From Pseudoalteromonas luteoviolacea NCIMB 1942 (GTDB taxonomy: Bacteria > Pseudomonadota > Gammaproteobacteria > Enterobacterales > Alteromonadaceae), in the NCBI RefSeq assembly GCF_001625595.1, contig NZ_AUXT01000217.1:1-64000 (forward strand): a stretch of DNA of 64,000 nt, given 5' to 3'. The notes under the pieces were generated by a model, which saw nothing but the letters and a program-made list of their open reading frames with translations, was not told the origin of the DNA and searched no databases. Below are positions 17,296 through 25,741 of this stretch, piece by piece. Both the position numbers and the translations under genes were made by a program. How positions within the stretch are numbered: position 1 is the first letter of the stretch; every line of letters starts with the position of its first letter.

Positions 17296-18750
17296 TTAAG
17301 ATGGTTCCCATTTTTGAATTTTTCTATACAAAGTTGAGGGGCTGACTTCGAGCAAGCCTGCTGCTTTGACCACATTGTCTTCACAAACTTGTAATGCTTG
17401 TTCAATGGCAAAACGCTCTACCTCAGAAAGCGGCACTATATTTAGCGCACCACCTTGTTGAGTCGTCTCTGAGGCGGTGGCAGAGGTGCGTGGCATTGTT
17501 GGTACCAGCTGTGGTTTTTCTTTGGGTGTAAATAACGATTCATCTGGTTTCAAGTGTAACTGTTGCATCAGTGTTTCTTCGCTCACCATCGGGCCATCTG
17601 ACATAACAACCGCACTGTGTATCAGGTTTTCGAGCTGCCTAACATTGCCAGGCCAAGCATAGTTTAATATCAACTGCTCGGCACGCTTGGAAAAGCCAAC
17701 AAAGAGCTTATTTTCTAATTCACTGTACTTATTTAGGTAGAATAGGGCAATTTGCAAGGGGTCTTGATCTCTTTCAGCCAATGCGGGCATATCAATGGCG
17801 ATGACATTGAGGCGATAAAACAAATCTTCCCTCAGTAATTGTTGCTCAATTGCATCAAATGGGTTGCGGTTGGTAGCACAAACAAACCGTACATCTACTC
17901 GCTCGGTCTTACCACTACCTACACGCTGAAATGTACCAGTTTGAATAAATCGTAGGATCTTGGCTTGTAAAGCCATGTCCATTTCACCAATTTCGTCTAA
18001 AAATAATGTACCGCCATCGGCGAGAGTTGCAGCGCCATCTCGGTTGTTGGTGGCACCAGAAAACGCGCCTTTCACGTGACCAAATATTTCTGACTCCATC
18101 AATTCTGATGGAATGGCTGCACAGTTTATACAAATGAGTGGTTGTTCAGTACGTGGACTCAAATTGTGAATTGCCTCTGCAGCGAGTTCTTTACCTGTAC
18201 CACTGGGGCCGGTAATAAACACATTCGCGCGACTAGGGGCGGCTTTATCTATGGCCTTGTAGACGACCTGCATGGCCAATGAACTACCGATAAAGCGTTG
18301 AAATTGCGAGCGGTGTTCCCTTTTATATCTTTTAAGGCTGGCGCGCAGCATGTTGCGTTCAGCGATGAGCATTTTTGTCTGTAGCGCTTGCTCTATGGTG
18401 ATACGTAAATTGTCGTTCTCCCATGGTTTTTGCAGGTAACCCCATACTTTACCTTGGTTTATTGCATCGATAAGTGCTGCCTGCTCAGTAAATGCTGTCA
18501 ACATTATGCGAATGGTATCAGGGTAGTCTTCTGCGATGATGGCAAGCAGTTCATTCCCCGTCATTCCGGGCATGTTTTTGTCGGTAACAACCACATCAAT
18601 TGGTTCGTTAGCTAATACATCTAATGCATCTTGGCCACTTTGAGCGGTATGAATGGTGTATTGGTCAGAGCGCAGAGCACGACTCAAAGAACGTAAAATA
18701 TGTGGTTCGTCGTCTACTAGTAGGATATGTAATCCCATCATCTTTTCCAT
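17296..18750 (-). CDS. Sigma54-dependent response regulator, likely EPS activator
   Basis: 484 residues. A receiver domain (Asp13/14, phospho-acceptor Asp57, Thr85, Lys108) precedes an AAA+ domain with Walker A GPSGTGKE (181-188), Walker B LFLDEIGEMD and a C-terminal Fis-type helix-turn-helix (VKAAGLLEVSPSTLYRKIQKW). The sigma54-contact loop is GAFSGA (228-233) rather than GAFTGA, a conservative change. An AAAGGAG site precedes ATG 18750. No histidine kinase lies nearby, so its partner is encoded elsewhere. By analogy with SypG/VpsR-type regulators of Vibrio polysaccharide loci it probably drives the surrounding operons. Confidence 0.9.
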   Translation of the reverse strand: MEKMMGLHILLVDDEPHILRSLSRALRSDQYTIHTAQSGQDALDVLANEPIDVVVTDKNMPGMTGNELLAIIAEDYPDTIRIMLTAFTEQAALIDAINQGKVWGYLQKPWENDNLRITIEQALQTKMLIAERNMLRASLKRYKREHRSQFQRFIGSSLAMQVVYKAIDKAAPSRANVFITGPSGTGKELAAEAIHNLSPRTEQPLICINCAAIPSELMESEIFGHVKGAFSGATNNRDGAATLADGGTLFLDEIGEMDMALQAKILRFIQTGTFQRVGSGKTERVDVRFVCATNRNPFDAIEQQLLREDLFYRLNVIAIDMPALAERDQDPLQIALFYLNKYSELENKLFVGFSKRAEQLILNYAWPGNVRQLENLIHSAVVMSDGPMVSEETLMQQLHLKPDESLFTPKEKPQLVPTMPRTSATASETTQQGGALNIVPLSEVERFAIEQALQVCEDNVVKAAGLLEVSPSTLYRKIQKWEPS

Positions 18751-18957
18751 TGTCGCGCTCCTTTTTCATTTTTGTTCTCTATTAAGATATAGCAGCCTAA
18801 CTGTCAGAGCTCCAAGGACTTTTGCTAAAACTTAATAGCCCTTCCTGAAATTCCAAGAATTGTGGATTTGCCCGCCAAAAGCTTAGTTAAAGATAACAAA
18901 GTTGCGAGGGAAGGTGCATGAAATTATTTAAAAAAAGTAGAGCAGCAGTACGAATAT

Positions 18958-18984
18958 GCGGTGTGCTTGATGACTGCACACCGC
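18958..18984 (-). terminator. Hairpin after the lipoprotein gene (weak terminator)
   Basis: A perfect 9-bp stem GCGGTGTGC / GCACACCGC with a 9-base loop, ten bases past the lipoprotein stop. No U-tract follows directly; a run of T comes about 30 bases later. It may stabilise the 3' end or act with Rho. Confidence 0.45.
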
Positions 18985-18993
18985 GTGGGAGCC

Positions 18994-19605
18994 TTAATTG
19001 AAGGTATGTGTTACTGAGGTGCTTGAGTCCAACTTAAACAATACTTGGTTGGTTTCTAACATCCCATCCACTCTAATTAGCATAGTTTGCGTCGTCTGAG
19101 GGACTGTCAATGTGTGTTGTAATTGCCCAGCAGAGTTAAAACGCAGTGTGGCAATTAATTGTTTGTTGCCCATTAGCTCGTCCTCGACAGAAGGCACTTC
19201 CATACTGAACGAATAGACTTTTATCGCTCTTCCAGCTAAAGATTCACCAAAGACATCTTGCCCATCAAGCTCAAGCGAAATATCATCGCTGGTTCTAAAC
19301 TTGAAGTCGGGCTCCACGTATAGCTCGGTTGAAGCTGTTGCCGCGGTTTGTAACAGCGCCGCTTCAGGTTCATAACTCAGCTCTGGCATCGCAGCATCTG
19401 TGTTAGATTCTTCAGCTGTGGCACTGTCACTCGTTGTCTGGGTTTGATCAGTGGTATCAGCAGATGTTGCTTGCTGTGTCGTCTGGCCTGTCGTATTCGA
19501 TGGTGCAGAGTCACCGCCACCGCCACCGCCGCCACCGCATCCAGTAATGAAGGCGGTCAGTAAGGCCATACTAATAGCTGTTTTTAAATTTTTCAGTGTG
19601 TTCAT
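18994..19605 (-). CDS. Gly-rich-anchored surface lipoprotein of unknown function
   Basis: 203 residues. The signal peptide ends in a lipobox (FITGC, Cys23) followed by eight consecutive glycines, then a Thr/Ser/Gln/Asp linker (about 32-72) and a compact C-terminal domain of about 120 residues that looks beta-rich. There is no Asp at +2, so outer-membrane sorting is likely. It starts 15 bp after the LruC-domain gene, so both share one transcript inside the EPS locus. I recognise no family; a structural or adhesive partner of the LruC protein is an inference. Confidence 0.75.
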   Translation of the reverse strand: MNTLKNLKTAISMALLTAFITGCGGGGGGGGDSAPSNTTGQTTQQATSADTTDQTQTTSDSATAEESNTDAAMPELSYEPEAALLQTAATASTELYVEPDFKFRTSDDISLELDGQDVFGESLAGRAIKVYSFSMEVPSVEDELMGNKQLIATLRFNSAGQLQHTLTVPQTTQTMLIRVDGMLETNQVLFKLDSSTSVTHTFN

Positions 19606-19620
19606 GATGGTCTCCTAACA

Positions 19621-21249
19621 TTACTCAGATTCGGGCAAATAGTAGTGTGTGTCGCGGTCGCTGGTGATGTACCAGTTCTGTGCTTGTTCACCGCTGGATT
19701 CTACCCAAGTTTCATAGTCAGGATAGGCCCAAAGTACATCAATATATTCACGAGGGTAGTTCCACTCTTCGCTTACTGTTAATGCCCAAGGCAGGTTATC
19801 AGCTGTTCTGAAGTAGCGGTTACTATTCGCATCAGAAGTGTCATCGACCTTCCCAAACCTGGTCTGGTCAAATAAATCTGTTGGCGGGTAATCGGCCATA
19901 TGCACTTCAATCGTTCTGTCGGCGGTTCTGAATATGAAAAAATCCATATCTGAAACGTTCAACGATGCTTGAGATTCTGCAAATGTGACATCCAATGTAA
20001 AAGGCACTGGTTCGAAATAATTACATGTTTTAACTGTATTGAAGTGCGAACATTGACCTGACTGGCCTGTTTGCGTGAAGACCTGTGTACTGCTCCACAA
20101 TTGTAGAACCGCGTTGCTCTGAAACTCTTCTACAGACTTGTCGAAGCTTTGCCCATCGATGGTAATACTGGCGTTCTCAATAAGATCTGGTGTTGAGCCC
20201 ATTATGCGTAAACCATATCCATTTTCAAAAGCAGCACCGCGCGCAGTTATCCAGCCGTGTAAAATGAAGCCACTGACAAGGTTATCGGGATCCAACGTAG
20301 TTTGAATGCGTTGCTTGACAACAAGGTCATTCATGTCGTAATCGCCCCGTTGTGGCCAGTTGTCTTCATATGCCAGTGTCGATACTGTCGTTTCTGAAGG
20401 GAAGTACTGGCTGTGAGAACGACGGTAGTTATTTGGAAACTCGTCTTGCTCATCTGGGATCCCATCGGCATCACTGTCATTGGCCTCTGGCATGGTTACT
20501 AAGTTGGTTGAGGAAATGGCGGAACCTGGGCTGGCTGTTACGCTGAATACTGCATCGTTAAAGTCATTGTCGCCCCATGTGCGTGGTAAATCTTCAAAGC
20601 CAATGACCACTTCTTGTTCCTGCTCATCATACAGAAGTACACAGTGTTGTCTCAATTCCTCTGTAGGTTCAGGGTTTAAAGCAGAGATTGAATAATAGTA
20701 GGGAATTTGCCAGTTTTTAACGCCCGTATAATACCAAAAGCCATTTGCTGCAACGAAAAAGCCGATACTGGTCCCCGCAGGGAAAGTACCAATACTTACT
20801 CTATGACCATTGGTTAAGTGAGGGTAACTTAAATTAGGAAACACGATGGTTTCTTGTACTTCTTCTGGCGTAGTTGGTGGATTTTCTGGATCAAAGGTAA
20901 AATAACCAAACGAGTTTTTGTATCCTGCACCTTCATGAATAAAGGTAATAAACACTTCAGCTTCTTCGTTTAGATGGATAGTAGAGCCTTCGTCACCGGT
21001 GATGAAAGCTTCGTTTACTTTAGCTTCAGGCAACGCGTTACTTATACGTTGGAAGAAATCACTCCCATACTGGTCACGCGCATAAATCATGCTGTCTGGC
21101 TTGCCTGTGTTATGGTTGTAGCCACTTGGCCAAGCCTCTCCCGATTGAAATTGCCATACATATTGCCCATCTACTAATTGCACCGCCAGCGCTGGTGTTG
21201 CTGTTGCGCAAAGTGCGGCTCCCAAGCACATCTTAGTTAAATAGTTCAT
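19621..21249 (-). CDS. Secreted LruC-domain protein
   Basis: 542 residues. A signal peptide is cleaved probably after Ala22 (PALA-VQL). Residues about 30-230 form a DUF4114-like module (VVIGFEDLPRTWGDNDFNDAVFSV). A calcium-binding, thrombospondin-3-like Asp motif (DSDADGIPDEQDEFP, about 255-270) precedes the LruC/DUF4842 region (YEDNWPQRGDYDMNDLVVKQRIQ..). These domains occur in secreted or surface proteins of marine bacteria; no enzymatic activity is known to me. It sits in an EPS locus with its own sigma54-type promoter, which suggests a role in matrix or surface attachment. Confidence 0.83.
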   Translation of the reverse strand: MNYLTKMCLGAALCATATPALAVQLVDGQYVWQFQSGEAWPSGYNHNTGKPDSMIYARDQYGSDFFQRISNALPEAKVNEAFITGDEGSTIHLNEEAEVFITFIHEGAGYKNSFGYFTFDPENPPTTPEEVQETIVFPNLSYPHLTNGHRVSIGTFPAGTSIGFFVAANGFWYYTGVKNWQIPYYYSISALNPEPTEELRQHCVLLYDEQEQEVVIGFEDLPRTWGDNDFNDAVFSVTASPGSAISSTNLVTMPEANDSDADGIPDEQDEFPNNYRRSHSQYFPSETTVSTLAYEDNWPQRGDYDMNDLVVKQRIQTTLDPDNLVSGFILHGWITARGAAFENGYGLRIMGSTPDLIENASITIDGQSFDKSVEEFQSNAVLQLWSSTQVFTQTGQSGQCSHFNTVKTCNYFEPVPFTLDVTFAESQASLNVSDMDFFIFRTADRTIEVHMADYPPTDLFDQTRFGKVDDTSDANSNRYFRTADNLPWALTVSEEWNYPREYIDVLWAYPDYETWVESSGEQAQNWYITSDRDTHYYLPESE

Positions 21250-21287
21250 AGTAAGAACCTTGTATTCAGTTGATGATACACCTTAGA

Positions 21288-21305
21288 GAGCAGTAACTAT
21301 GCCAA
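21288..21305 (-). promoter_or_regulatory. Putative sigma54 promoter of the LruC operon
   Basis: Minus-strand TTTGGCATAGTTACTGCTCT has GG-N10-GC with -24 TGGCA and -12 CTGCT, close to consensus. The -12 GC (21291-21290) is 42 bp before the ATG at 21249. Confidence 0.72.
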
Positions 21306-21484
21306 ATTTGAATTGCTATATTTAACAGGTGGTTACATGTTTTGTAAGCGCGTTTTGTGGCGTATTTTCGCAATATTGAAAGCAATTAATTTCTCATTTT
21401 TAAAATTGAGAAAATTACTTTTTGGGCAAAATGCAATTCTTTTGCTTTATTAATAAATAGCAGCAATATTTTTGAGGGTGTGTG

Positions 21485-22228
21485 ATGACGAATAGATCAG
21501 CGACAACATTAGTTTTCAGTGTGGCCTTAAATGGCTATCAGTGGCGATATAGCCATTGTATTAAAAGCCACAAGCAATATGCTAAAAAAATGAATTACCA
21601 ATATGTTGTGGTATCTCGACCTATATTCACTTCGCTTGGAGTGGAATGTTGCTGGTTAAAACTTCTGTTGTTAAAAGCAGCGTTAGAGGCTGGCTATAAT
21701 AAGGTTCTGTTCGTTGATGCGGATGCACTTATTCAACCAACATGTCCACCAGTTGAACAACTTATAAAGGAAGGTAAATTCCTCTATATGGCCCATGGCT
21801 ACAGTGGGGAGATAAACTCAGGTATTATGCTAATGCAAAGCTCTCAAGCTGCATTGAATTGGATCAATGAAGTATTGGCTTCGATTTGTACGCCAGTGGC
21901 GGAGTCAGAAGGGATCGGGTGGGGTGAAAATGGTCATGTCGCGCATTTTGCAAAGTATTGGAATGGGTTCCAATTAATATCTCCCAAATGGAACAACACT
22001 TATGCCAAAGAGATGAACGATTACATAAGGCATTTTAATTTTGGTCCATTAAAAAATAGTTGGTCCGATAAAGTAATACATAAAGTCATATTTAAAGTGA
22101 GTAAGATTCTACTTAAGTGCGATTTAAACGATATGAATCAACAGGAGAAAAAATTGCAGGTGGTGCAGCATAAGCTTCCTAAACTATTCAATCGTGTGGT
22201 GCGGTTATACCCAGAGTTCTCAAAGTAA
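21485..22228 (+). CDS. Putative glycosyltransferase (GT8/GT34-like, DxD)
   Basis: About 247 residues. The segment VLFVDADALIQP carries a DxD-type metal/nucleotide-sugar motif, followed by EINSGIMLMQSS and WGENGHVAHF, an arrangement typical of GT-A galactosyl- or glucosyltransferases of the GT8/GT34 type. ATG 21485 follows GAGGGTG; a GTG one codon earlier is possible. It is divergent from the LruC gene. No sigma54-type sequence is seen upstream, unlike its neighbours. Exact family and donor are uncertain. Confidence 0.7.
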   Translation: MTNRSATTLVFSVALNGYQWRYSHCIKSHKQYAKKMNYQYVVVSRPIFTSLGVECCWLKLLLLKAALEAGYNKVLFVDADALIQPTCPPVEQLIKEGKFLYMAHGYSGEINSGIMLMQSSQAALNWINEVLASICTPVAESEGIGWGENGHVAHFAKYWNGFQLISPKWNNTYAKEMNDYIRHFNFGPLKNSWSDKVIHKVIFKVSKILLKCDLNDMNQQEKKLQVVQHKLPKLFNRVVRLYPEFSK

Positions 22229-22388
22229 ACAGGCACAAAATAAATAAGCTTAACTATATTTATTACCGTTTTCTTATTTTAAAAAAAGCTTTTCGATTTA
22301 GTTCGCAAAATAAGAAATTAATATAACTCTTGAACACCCATGTTGTTTTTTTGCCATAAAAAACATGCGGTTAAAATTTATTGTTGGA

Positions 22389-22405
22389 TTGGCACATTCC
22401 TCGCT
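22389..22405 (+). promoter_or_regulatory. Putative sigma54 promoter of the WecG-like/sugar transferase operon
   Basis: TTGGCACATTCCTCGCT: the -24 box TTGGCAC is perfect and the -12 is TCGCT, with GG-N10-GC. The -12 GC is 39 bp before ATG 22442, the same distance as at the pyruvyl transferase gene. Confidence 0.7.
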
Positions 22406-22441
22406 ACCTCTTCCTCAGATAAAAATATTTGAGGGCGAATT

Positions 22442-23698
22442 ATGTTACACGATAAAACCACACATCAAGCAAGTAAAGCTACACAGCAAAACCTGACTCG
22501 TCAGGTTATAAGGGGCGCTTGCGTTGTAACACTAATTGGCATCCTGCTCCCACTTTTTGTATTCAACTCTATTTTGAGTGTTCTGTTCATTCGGTCACCT
22601 TTGAAAAAGCAAAAATGGATAGATATCGGCGGTGGTGTTGTTGAACTGTATGTTTGGCAAGCAGGTATTTTTAAAAGCAGCGCCGTACTCATCAATATTA
22701 TGTTTGATGACATTCATTTTGTAGGTACACCAATTATCTGGGGACAGACGTCAGTGCCTAATGTGCGCAGATTTAAATCTCCTTGTGCTAAAGCAGGCGC
22801 ATTCGACTGTTTGCAGCTACACAGACTAACTGGGCTGGTAGCGGGAGACATTCCTAGCTTGTTGGCGGCGCAAAATGCGCAAAGTGCAGCAAAAGATTTT
22901 GCAATGGTTTTGAAAATCTTGGTTTGTCGTTGCATTTATCAGGATGGCGGTGCAAAAAAGGCTCAGTCTGCTGTTTTTGGGATCCCATTTGAAAATACGA
23001 AAATGGAAGATGCAGTGAGTTGGGTTTGTGCGCCTCACACCCACGAGCATTACTGTCAGGTTGGCTATTTTTTGAATGCAAATTCGATAAATCTTGCCGC
23101 AAATGAAGTGGCACTGCGTAAAGCTCTTATTCAAAGCAACAAAAACTTTGCTGATGGTTCAGGTATGCGCCTAGCTGCTCGTCACGCGGGCATCAATTTA
23201 GCCGACAACATAAATGGCACCGACATGTTGCCTGTACTTTGCAGCAAGGCCGTAGAGACTGGTAGTTCTTTCTTTTTACTTGGCGGCAAAGAGGGGATTG
23301 CTGAAAAAGCAGGTAAAGCGCTCGAGGCGCGATTCCCAGATCTTGATATTCGTGGCACACACCATGGATATTTTCAAGATGACAGTGAAATCATCGAAAA
23401 AATTAACAACAGCGGTGCCACCATTTTACTCGTTGCGTTGGGTTCTCCCCGCCAAGAGATGTGGCTGGCGCAAAATAGACACCGTCTTGATTGTCGCTGT
23501 GCGCTTGCTGTAGGTGGCTTATTAGATTTCTTTTCAGGTTCTATCCCAAGAGCGCCGTTGTGGATGCGTGAGTTAGGGCTTGAGTGGATTTGGCGTCTGA
23601 TACAAGAACCCAAAGCCAAATTCAACCGATACGTTATTGGTAATCCAGTTTTCTTATTCAGAGTTTATGTTTTAAAACAATCTATCAGAGGGCTTTAA
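22442..23698 (+). CDS. WecG/TagA/CpsF-family glycosyltransferase with degenerate sugar-transferase-like N-terminus
   Basis: 418 residues. The C-terminal half (about 178-400) is a GT26 WecG/TagA domain: NANSINLAAN, NFADGSGMRLAAR, FLLGGKEGIAEKA, VALGSPRQEMWL, VGGLLDFFSG, LGLEWIWRLIQEP. Such enzymes add the second sugar to a lipid-linked first sugar. Residues 1-175 have a hydrophobic start and segments alignable with the initiating sugar transferase encoded next (LINIMFDDIHFVGTPI vs LLNVVKGDMLLIGPRP; FAMVLKILVCRCI vs IISDVKILLKTVP), but KFRSM, DELPQ and GPRP are lost. The N-terminal half therefore looks catalytically dead. The sugar transferase gene follows after 2 bp. Confidence 0.85.
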   Translation: MLHDKTTHQASKATQQNLTRQVIRGACVVTLIGILLPLFVFNSILSVLFIRSPLKKQKWIDIGGGVVELYVWQAGIFKSSAVLINIMFDDIHFVGTPIIWGQTSVPNVRRFKSPCAKAGAFDCLQLHRLTGLVAGDIPSLLAAQNAQSAAKDFAMVLKILVCRCIYQDGGAKKAQSAVFGIPFENTKMEDAVSWVCAPHTHEHYCQVGYFLNANSINLAANEVALRKALIQSNKNFADGSGMRLAARHAGINLADNINGTDMLPVLCSKAVETGSSFFLLGGKEGIAEKAGKALEARFPDLDIRGTHHGYFQDDSEIIEKINNSGATILLVALGSPRQEMWLAQNRHRLDCRCALAVGGLLDFFSGSIPRAPLWMRELGLEWIWRLIQEPKAKFNRYVIGNPVFLFRVYVLKQSIRGL

Positions 23699-23700
23699 TC

Positions 23701-24381
23701 ATGGAAATTACAAACAAAATTTCAACTTCAGCCACAGTAAGAACAATCAAAGTGGTACGTAAAGTCAGTGTGGATGGTGTTCACCATGGTATCCCCGTAT
23801 GGCTACAACGTGCAGTCGCAACACTTGGCTTACTCGCGATTAGCCCTTTATTGGCCCTGTTAATGTTGGCAATAAAGCTGGAAAGCAAAGGCTCATGCGT
23901 TTTCAAGCAAGTTCGAGTAGGTAAATATGGTCGTCGTTTTACCATGTACAAGTTCCGTTCAATGTACATGCAAGACGATCCATGTTTCAAAGCGCCTGAG
24001 CAAAAAGATAGTTCTAGGGAGGGGGTTTGCCAAAAGTATATTCATGACCCTCGCATCACATGCATTGGCCGCTTTATTCGTAAGTATTCAATTGATGAAT
24101 TGCCTCAGCTGCTGAATGTAGTGAAAGGAGACATGTTACTTATAGGCCCAAGACCTGCTTTGGAAATGGAAGTTGCACAGTATGAACCTTGTCAGCTATC
24201 GCGTTTGAACAGCGAGCAGGGGTTAACGGGTTTATGGCAAGTAACAGGCAGAGCAGATACAACTTTTGAACAACAAGTGCAATTGGATGAACAGTATATT
24301 CAGGAACAAAGCATCATTAGTGACGTTAAAATCTTGCTTAAAACGGTACCGTGCGTACTAGGTGCAAAAGGCGCATATTAA
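23701..24381 (+). CDS. Undecaprenyl-phosphate sugar-1-phosphate transferase (EPS initiation)
   Basis: 226 residues, the short PHPT catalytic form. One hydrophobic re-entrant segment (about 35-60) is followed by the family signatures: VFKQVRVGKYGRRFTMYKFR, RFIRKYSIDELPQLLNVVKG, DMLLIGPRP and GLTGLWQVTGR. It should transfer a hexose-1-phosphate from a UDP-sugar to undecaprenyl phosphate and so start each EPS repeat. It is the second gene after the WecG-like enzyme, which would act on its product. Confidence 0.93.
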   Translation: MEITNKISTSATVRTIKVVRKVSVDGVHHGIPVWLQRAVATLGLLAISPLLALLMLAIKLESKGSCVFKQVRVGKYGRRFTMYKFRSMYMQDDPCFKAPEQKDSSREGVCQKYIHDPRITCIGRFIRKYSIDELPQLLNVVKGDMLLIGPRPALEMEVAQYEPCQLSRLNSEQGLTGLWQVTGRADTTFEQQVQLDEQYIQEQSIISDVKILLKTVPCVLGAKGAY

Positions 24382-24399
24382 AAAGTAGAGTTTTCAATG

Positions 24400-24430
24400 A
24401 GTCGGTGCAGCCTGCGCCGACTTTTTTATT
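24400..24430 (+). terminator. Terminator after the sugar transferase gene
   Basis: Stem AGTCGGTGCA / TGCGCCGACT (one G-T pair) with a GCC loop, followed by TTTTTTATTTT. It ends the WecG-like/sugar transferase operon. Confidence 0.85.
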
Positions 24431-24548
24431 TTAAAAAGTTCCTACCTAATAATTTTCGAAATGCAAAAATTCAATTTTCAATCTGCACACCCATACTTTT
24501 TTAAAATCAAATATCACTAAAAATCAAAGCGTTAAATTTTATTTTTTG

Positions 24549-24565
24549 TTGGCATGCTGTCTGCA
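24549..24565 (+). promoter_or_regulatory. Putative sigma54 promoter of the pyruvyl transferase operon
   Basis: TTGGCATGCTGTCTGCA: GG-N10-GC with -24 TTGGCAT and -12 CTGCA. The -12 GC is 39 bp before ATG 24602. Confidence 0.72.
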
Positions 24566-24601
24566 CTAAGTAACTCAGACATTCAGATTTGAGGACTAAT
24601 C

Positions 24602-25741
24602 ATGCAAAGCAAAAGCGACATATTTGTAGTGGGATATTACGGCATGCGCAATAGCGGAGACGACGCTTTGATGTTGGCAAGCGTCGAAGGCGCTAAGCAC
24701 GCATTTAGCTCCAACAATGTAGCGGTTAATGCGAGTCGCCAATATGGGCTTGTTAGGCAGTTAGAGTTGCAAGGCCAGGGGCCTATGATGTTTAGAGGGC
24801 ATCAACGTTTTACCAATTATAAAAGTGCATTTGATGCGAAAACGATCGTGTTTGGTGGAGGTTCGGTGTTGCACTCCAGTAAGGACATCGCACAGAAGTG
24901 CCACATGATATCTCTGTGTGGTAAAGAATCTAGCTATGCAGTTGGTGTTGGAATTGAAGCGTTTAAAACAACTAAAGATGAAAAACAGTGCACAAAATTT
25001 TTAAATAAATGCCACTTCATCGGTGTAAGAGATGCACAAAGCTATGAAATTGCTAAGTCAATCGCACCAAATTCAAATGTGGCAATGACGTTTGATTTAG
25101 CGCCTTCATTACTGCACTATTTCGGAGACTCTATTCGAACCATTGACAGAAGAGGCGTGGCATTCAACTTCTGTCAGCAAGCAACAAATGCTTTTGGTGA
25201 AACGGATGCTTTAAACGAACGAGCACGAGTACGCAAAGCGGTGAAACTCATCACATCAGTTTGGGAGACCACACGTGAAGATGTGTATTTAATCGAGCTG
25301 AACTCTCATGGTGTACTTGGCGATAACGTCATTCATGACCAAATCATAAGCAAGCTACCGAGCTACGTACCAATTAAGCGTATTCGTTACACAATCAACC
25401 CACTTCGTATGTTGCAGAGCATGGCCATGTTCAAAGCCGTCGTGGGTATGAGGCTCCACGCTGCAATATATGCATACATGATGAATACCCCATTTGTGAG
25501 TCTGCAATACCACAGCAAATGCAAACAGTGGTCTAAACAAATTGGCATGGCACAAGATTATCAATTTGACGCAAATGAATACGAGCCTGAAAGCGTGATT
25601 AATACCATTAACAAGCTGGTGGCTGGGTATTGTGTTTCTCCGACTTTACCAGTGGAGCAAGCTATCGCGTTATCAATGAAGAATTGGAGTAATGAATATG
25701 AACAGCATCAAGTTTTCAGTCGTAATCCCTCTTTACAATAA
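24602..25741 (+). CDS. Polysaccharide pyruvyl transferase family protein
   Basis: 379 residues. The N-terminus DIFVVGYYGMRNSGDDALML and later VFGGGSVLHSS, then AVVGMRLHAAIYAYMMNTPFVSLQY, are the PF04230 signatures. The family adds ketal pyruvate from phosphoenolpyruvate to sugars, giving acidic EPS. It has its own sigma54-type promoter after the terminator of the preceding operon, and its 3' end overlaps the next glycosyltransferase gene. Some family members have other roles, so the reaction is likely but not proven. Confidence 0.87.
   Translation: MQSKSDIFVVGYYGMRNSGDDALMLASVEGAKHAFSSNNVAVNASRQYGLVRQLELQGQGPMMFRGHQRFTNYKSAFDAKTIVFGGGSVLHSSKDIAQKCHMISLCGKESSYAVGVGIEAFKTTKDEKQCTKFLNKCHFIGVRDAQSYEIAKSIAPNSNVAMTFDLAPSLLHYFGDSIRTIDRRGVAFNFCQQATNAFGETDALNERARVRKAVKLITSVWETTREDVYLIELNSHGVLGDNVIHDQIISKLPSYVPIKRIRYTINPLRMLQSMAMFKAVVGMRLHAAIYAYMMNTPFVSLQYHSKCKQWSKQIGMAQDYQFDANEYEPESVINTINKLVAGYCVSPTLPVEQAIALSMKNWSNEYEQHQVFSRNPSLQ

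Noticed and set aside
17163..17411. 82-residue minus-strand ORF overlapping the regulator's 3' end
   Set aside because: It overlaps the DNA-binding domain of the regulator in another frame and shows no protein-like pattern.
18958..18984. Strong intrinsic terminator after the lipoprotein gene
   Set aside because: The stem is perfect but the U-tract is missing; kept only as a weak candidate.
21424..21484. Possible sigma54 promoter for the GT8/GT34-like gene
   Set aside because: TTGGGCA and TTTTGC words exist but the GG-to-GC distance is 17, not 10.
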